From NCBI GenBank assembly GCA_004794655.1, contig SMMW01000627.1, forward strand, positions 1,983,501 to 2,047,500: a stretch of 64,000 bases of DNA, in the 5' to 3' direction. Shown piece after piece: positions 59,446-64,000 of this stretch. The first letter of the stretch is position 1. Every line of letters starts with the position of its first letter. The DNA comes from Marisa cornuarietis (Eukaryota > Mollusca > Gastropoda > Architaenioglossa > Ampullariidae). The notes beneath the pieces were generated by a model. The model was not told the origin of the DNA. It saw only the letters and a list, made by a program, of their open reading frames with translations, and searched no databases. The position numbers and the translations under genes are program-made.

Positions 59446-61229
59446 TTTTTGCACAAGAACACTTGTGGAACCGTGGTGTTGTGTCTAGTCGGGTAGTAAG
59501 TGTTATTGATCTGAATGTAGACCAGTGTGGACATGGCTTCACTTTCTAGTTCGTGGAAAGATGAGACTATTGCCATCTTCTGTGTTCTAGGTAAGGTACC
59601 TATCTAACTTTTTTTCGTACTTGTTTGTATGTGCATTGTATGTACTATAGATAGCGTTTCCAGACTGTCAACAACTCTTTAAAAGAAAATGATTATGAGA
59701 TTCTAGTGTCTTTCTTTTTCAGGACACCTGTGTGTGTAGGAAGACACATCACAATATATTTTTTCTTTCTTTGTTTAGTGGCGGGGGAAATGACAGTTAA
59801 GTAGTTTTCAAACGAGTTTGAAAAAGATAAGAAATTGATACGATCGATGCTATATTTTGCAATAAAAGAAAAAGAAGTGATTAAAATTTCTTTAGAGGAA
59901 AGAGTTTATTTAGAAATAAGCAGCTTAAATACGGAGGACACAGCGCTTTAAGGAAAACAAAAAGATGAGAAATACTTAAGACCGCTTTTTAGCAATTAAT
60001 TTATTAGCTGGATCCTGGTGAGACTGATGTTCAGAAATGAAGTAGTAGGTGTGACAAGAAACTAGGACTGAATGTCTTTTGCTTGTTTTGTGTCCACTCT
60101 GCATATTTATTGTTGCCGGGAATATGTGTGTGTGTGGGGGGGGGGGGGAGAGAGAGAGAGCGTATGCGTGCGCGAGAGAGAAAAAATTATTTCAACTTGT
60201 ATACATCATCTCTTTTTATATCATGTATATGTATTTTTATATCATGTATATGTATGTAATATCTCTTTATATTATGTATGTATTACTGCTAGTACGAGCA
60301 CTATTTGGAATTGCCCTTAGGGATAAATAAAGTGGTATAAATAAAGTGGTCTTGTATAACCCACCGATTTACTTGAATCGGCATAAGTGAGTGAATGAAT
60401 GAATGTGTGTGTGAGAGAGAATGAATGTTTGTGTTTGTGTATTTGTGTGTATACCTGTACGCGTGCGCCAGACGGACAAAAATAAAACTCCATTCCCACA
60501 TTCAATATTCAATTCAATTTCCGTATTCAATCTTCACTCCTCGTGTAGCGGCATGCTAGCCTCTCTCTTTTTAATTTTTTCTCTCTTCCTAATACTAATT
60601 GAATTTGTTCAGCATATTTTCCCTGTGGCGGTGAGCTCTGTGCGCTGTATACGAAAAGTTACAAATGAGCTGACAGTCAACCATACAAGAAACACAAGCT
60701 TCAGCAACAGATGATACCATGGAAACATGAAAGTAGTTGGATAAAGATCTAGGAGAGAGGGCACAATAATACGTTTGATTAGGTACATATCACTTCCTGT
60801 CGCTTGCTGGATACTTGTCTACCTGGACACTTCTCTGGATATTTTTCTATCACTCGCTAGATACATCAATCACTACGTGGGTATTTCTTTCAATATTCGT
60901 CAGCATCTATGGCTGAAATTCTAGACATGTTGATTTATTCCTATCAAAAATTTAAAAAAATTAAAATAAAATGTGCTGTACACTTTTTTGTGTATTTTTA
61001 TTGCACGTTTACAGGACGTAGAATTTTTTTATAGTTAATTTCTACTAAGTTCTGATTCATGTCTCGTGCAAGTTCTCTACTTGGAATTTGAATGTACATA
61101 TTATACGATATCTATATAATATTGTTAAAAATCCTATCTCCTGGTGGTGTAGGCCAATGACTGGTGAAGATCATTTGAATAATTTACTCTCGGAAACTAC
61201 AGTTCTAGTTAACCTGCAGACACTGATTC
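59446..61229. other. No supported gene; simple sequence
   Basis: A G run followed by GA repeats at about 60128-60160, and a duplicated TATATCATGTATATGTAT motif at about 60217-60254. No coding support. Confidence 0.4.
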
Positions 61230-61345
61230 CAATGTCTTGCAGAGGGGCACTGTAAAATACTACTGGGGGCACAGATCACTACCACTGGGGAGCACAACAA
61301 CACGAAGGGGCACTGAGCAATACCACAGGAGGGGGCCACTGAATA
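61230..61345. repeat. Degenerate tandem repeat with GGGGCACTG motif
   Basis: GGGGCACTGTAAAATACTAC, GGGGGCACAGATCACTACCAC, GGGGCACTGAGCAATACCAC and GGGGCCACTGAATAATA recur at intervals of about 25-50 bp. Confidence 0.65.
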
Positions 61346-62120
61346 ATAACAGCAACATTGAACCAGTCTGTGACAACACTGTGCAAACTATGTGTGCCAT
61401 GAAGTCAGCCAGTGGAGGTGATTCAATTATTTAGACCCGAGATAAATGGATTGCAGAGGTCAACGTTGTCGCCGACTGGCCGGGAGAGGGGAGGAGTGGC
61501 AGACGGGAAGAGCGATCTATTACTCACATGTCTGCACGTGATCACGAATTCTCACTCAGCATTTCGGATGACTTTCTGGGCATCTGTAAATCCCTAAATC
61601 CTTTTTTTTTGTAAATCCCCTTGTTTACTTCTTGTGTTCTTGGAACACATGTTATCAAGGGGGACCTGATTGCTTTCGTTGTCTTTCTGAGAAAAGAGAG
61701 AGAGAGAGAGAGAAAGCTGTATACCAAAGGATAAAAGAAACCAAGGGGTAGGGGAGAAATTACTCTTGTCGTGTGTTTACCCACACTTTGTAAAGTTGAC
61801 ACAGCGTTAGAATTCAATTCAATCCTATTTGCGCACTCTTCGTTGAAGGAGCAAAGACATTTCTAAAATAAATCGAAATAAAACTAAAAGCGATAGAGTT
61901 AACTAGGCAGCACCGACCTTTAAAGCCATACATAATTTATAACGCCGCACGAAAGCAAGGTCCTCGGAAAATCCGACACAAAGGCATGCCGGGAAAGAAA
62001 ACTTGAGCTTAAAGACCTAGTGCGGTGCAAAATGGATCAAAGCTTGGTGCGAGATAAGCTATTCCCCAAACTCTTAAGTAAATATTCATCAGGATACAAG
62101 TCTACAAACCTCACCATGCA
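61346..62120. other. No gene seen
   Basis: A GA repeat at about 61696-61713; otherwise no signal. Confidence 0.4.
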
Positions 62121-62486
62121 GACTCGTGAGGTCACAAGTGCAACTAATTAACAGTAGGAAGCGTGAGGTCACGTTTGTTAACAGGTTCAACTAATTAACA
62201 GTAGGAAGTGTGACGCTACATTTGTTAACAGGTTCAACTAATTAACAGTAGGAGGCGTGACGTCACTTTTGTTAACTGGGTGTACGGCGAGCCGTTATAA
62301 GAAGTTATCCTCCTGTTCCCTTGGGCTGCCTAGGCCACGCTCCCCACCAGTTGTTAGAATCATCACAGTACAACTAATTAACATTTAGTAGACTGAAGTC
62401 ACGTTTGTTCACAGGTACAACTAATTAACAGTAGGAAGCGTGATGTAATGTTTGTTAACAGGTTCAACTAATTAACAGTAGGAAGC
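62121..62486. repeat. 47-bp minisatellite, six units, interrupted by 89 bp
   Basis: Units starting CAACTAATTAACAGTAGGA begin at 62141, 62188 and 62235, then unrelated sequence fills 62282-62370, and units resume at 62371, 62418 and 62465, always with an exact 47-bp step. Most units carry a GTGA.GTCAC-type motif (perfect GTGACGTCAC at 62257-62266) and GTTTGTTAACAGGTT. The last unit is cut short by the tRNA-like element. Confidence 0.9.
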
Positions 62487-62555
62487 GGAAAGCCGAGGGG
62501 TTAGAGCACTGAAGAACCATCAGTTTTCCGGGTTCGATACCGCATCGAGCTTTCC
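62487..62555 (+). mobile_element. tRNA-like SINE head or tRNA pseudogene
   Basis: A 69-base stretch folds like a tRNA: acceptor arms GGAAAGC (62487-62493) and GCTTTCC (62549-62555) pair over all 7 bp, and ACTGA/TCAGT form a 5-bp anticodon stem with a 7-base loop. A-box-like GGGGTTAGAGC and B-box-like GGGTTCGATACC are present. The D arm is short, the T stem pairs poorly, and position 33 is G rather than U, so it is unlikely to be a working tRNA. It directly replaces the end of a minisatellite unit. Confidence 0.6.
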
Positions 62556-62570
62556 TTAGCCCATCTGTCA

Positions 62571-62786
62571 TGAAGTAACTAAAATAATTTTTTTTGACAG
62601 TTCAGGTTTTTTTTCATATCACAATACAGTACAGCAATACAATAGCACTAACATAGCTCCCACACAGATAAGAAACAAAAAGCACATAAACAACAAAAAG
62701 AAACAAATCAGACACACACCCACACACACATACGCACTTTTACATCTTCTTCCCTCATTTCTTCTACCTTTGAAGTAACTAAAATA
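62571..62786 (-). mobile_element. Retroposed fragment with poly(A) tail and 16-bp target-site duplication
   Basis: TGAAGTAACTAAAATA occurs perfectly at 62571-62586 and 62771-62786. Between them lie 184 bp that, on the minus strand, end in an A tract (plus-strand T8 at 62588-62595). Direct 16-bp flanks plus a terminal poly(A) are the marks of LINE-type retroposition. The insert shows no tRNA head or ORF, so it is probably a truncated transcript or LINE/SINE 3' end; the source is unknown. Confidence 0.8.
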
Positions 62787-63019
62787 TTAATAATTACAAT
62801 AACATTATTATTTTTCTCACTACGTTTTAGAACTGATCTGTTTTACGCATGCGTGAACATCTCAACACGGTTGATGACAATCAAACCTCCAGCATAACCA
62901 AGTGTTTTCAGTTGTTCTACCTTAAAAAAAAACCAAAAAAAAAAAACATCATAGCTGCCTTCACACTCGCACTGAGACTAAAAACACGTAGTGATGGATT
63001 AAGATCAACCGCCCCGACA

Positions 63020-63425
63020 CCAATGCCCTGCCCGACACGTGTTTCTTCCGTCACCTCTAGGCAGTAACTGCTGCCTACAGCAAAAAAAGGTGCCTAACGA
63101 GATTATCTAGCACTTATCTACCAGCCTCGGGACCACACAGCTGCCGTTGAGATAAAGTGTCATGCACTCCGTTGCACAGCATGCCTGCTCACATCTGGGT
63201 ATGTCGTATTGGGGTAGTCGCGATTCCAAGACAACACTTTCAGCAAGAGGCTTGATATCAACCAACAGGATCAGCTTCTCTTGACCATGTACTTCCTTGG
63301 AGTATTTGGTGGAGCTGTGCTCTTTTTTCACCCGTCGTGATGCTTAGTCCGCATCCCCAGAATTCTCGTCACTCGCGAGTGGTCAAGAATACCAAGAATC
63401 CACCCACTCCTACAACTTACAAGGG
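63020..63425 (+). repeat. Dispersed repeat R2, copy B
   Basis: Partner of 35850-36240; shared landmarks are listed there, for example CCGTCACCTCTAGGCAGTAA, GCCTAACGAG, CTACCAGCCTC, TGGGGTAGTCGCGATTCCA and GTGGTCAAGAATACC. Confidence 0.65.
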
Positions 63426-63680
63426 GCAAGAGGAGGAAGAGGCGCCACGAAGTCGGTCTTCCTATTCATTATCAAAAGTTCACGCCGGCTGCAAGAAACT
63501 CGAAATAATTGTATTCACGCAAGGTACCGAGTTCAAGTTGAAGAATACGTAACGGTCAACGTTGTCCAGCATTTCTTCGCGGTTCCCACCGGTCGACCGG
63601 TCTCCTGGGGAGATAAAGGGCAGCGGGGTATCATCTTCCCCCTGTCTCTCGCGACAGTCTGGCGCTGCAGTACGGATGTA

Positions 63681-63756
63681 CAGAAGATGAGAACGAGTAA
63701 CGGGTAAGGGGATGTGACGTCACATCCCCTCACCCGTTACTCGTTCTCAGCTTTTG
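63681..63756. repeat. 76-bp spacerless palindrome centred on a CRE
   Basis: The two 38-bp arms meet with no spacer at TGACGTCA (63715-63722). Left arm GAGAACGAGTAACGGGTAAG and right arm CACCCGTTACTCGTTCTC pair throughout; only 63687/63750 and 63706/63731 mismatch, and 63683/63754 is a G-T. Such a sequence can extrude as a cruciform or fold as one long hairpin in RNA. It may be a foldback element or a tiny MITE. Confidence 0.92.
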
Positions 63757-64000
63757 CAGTTGAGGGACTGAAAATGATCGCACTTGAGATGCCACGACAA
63801 CACAACATGGCGGCGTCCTTGAACTAGCACAAGGCTGTGATTTAGATGAGATTATAAGTGAATTATATCTTTTCAAAACCCGAAACGATTCTGCACAGAC
63901 TTTTGTCAATTGAAGCCGAACTTGTTGAGGACTGAAGGTTTTTTATGTTTTATTCTTATCGTTATTTTTAATTTTTTAAAGTAGTGTGTGCTTGTGATAT
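63757..64000. other. No gene seen
   Basis: Short end segment containing AACATGGCGGCG near 63806, which resembles a YY1-type/initiator context, but nothing more can be supported before the window ends. Confidence 0.3.

Overview
This is a 64 kb piece of animal nuclear DNA, most likely from a lophotrochozoan invertebrate and plausibly a gastropod mollusc. That guess rests on the style of the sequence: very long (TG)n, (CA)n and (GAT)n arrays, several minisatellites, decayed LINE retrotransposons of the CR1/L2 type with (ATC)n tails, tRNA-derived SINEs, MITEs, and one intronless rhodopsin-like neuropeptide-type receptor. Nothing looks bacterial or organellar, and there is no rRNA gene or clean tRNA gene.

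The only complete protein gene I can support is a single-exon class A GPCR (45093-46226, +). Its DRY arginine is replaced (ENY), and a POU octamer and a full CRE lie about 640-665 bp upstream. Three minus-strand stretches look like isolated exons with splice signals but have no recognised family: 3141-3385, 10830-11059, and 12687-12969 (membrane segments, with a frameshift). A GC-rich block at 26630-26900 with an NRF1-like site may be a promoter.

Layout. 1-1695: 124-bp higher-order minisatellite invaded by a small retroelement tail. 1.7-13 kb: mostly anonymous sequence with a SINE (4401-4602, perfect 12-bp duplication) and the candidate exons. 13.2 kb: hAT-like MITE. 15-23 kb: dispersed repeats, a LINE remnant and compound microsatellites. 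23.3 kb: MITE with TIRs of about 30-40 bp. 25-26 kb: 30-bp minisatellite. 27.8-29.45 kb: heavily decayed minus-strand LINE. 30-37 kb: dispersed repeats that have partners elsewhere in the window, plus a CR1/L2 3' end. 38-39.2 kb: minus-strand CR1/L2 LINE ending in 40 ATC units. 40.1 kb: old 28-bp minisatellite. 43.8-46.2 kb: GPCR locus. 46.7-50.3 kb: degenerate Ty3/gypsy element with LTR remnants. 53.9-54.8 kb: 24-bp minisatellite. 55.4-56.2 kb: dispersed repeat split by a SINE. 57.4-59.3 kb: frameshifted CR1/L2 LINE. 62.1-62.8 kb: interrupted 47-bp minisatellite, tRNA-like SINE head and a poly(A)-tailed retroinsert. 63.7 kb: 76-bp spacerless palindrome centred on a CRE.

The retrotransposons are all broken, but the pieces fit together: LINEs supply the 3'-truncated tails and presumably the machinery that moved the SINEs and the poly(A)-tailed insert. 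I found no convincing new multi-gene system. The most unusual signals are the excess of the palindrome TGACGTCA (at least ten copies), the 76-bp palindrome, a dispersed repeat pair that seems to preserve an antisense reading frame, and the receptor lacking its DRY arginine.
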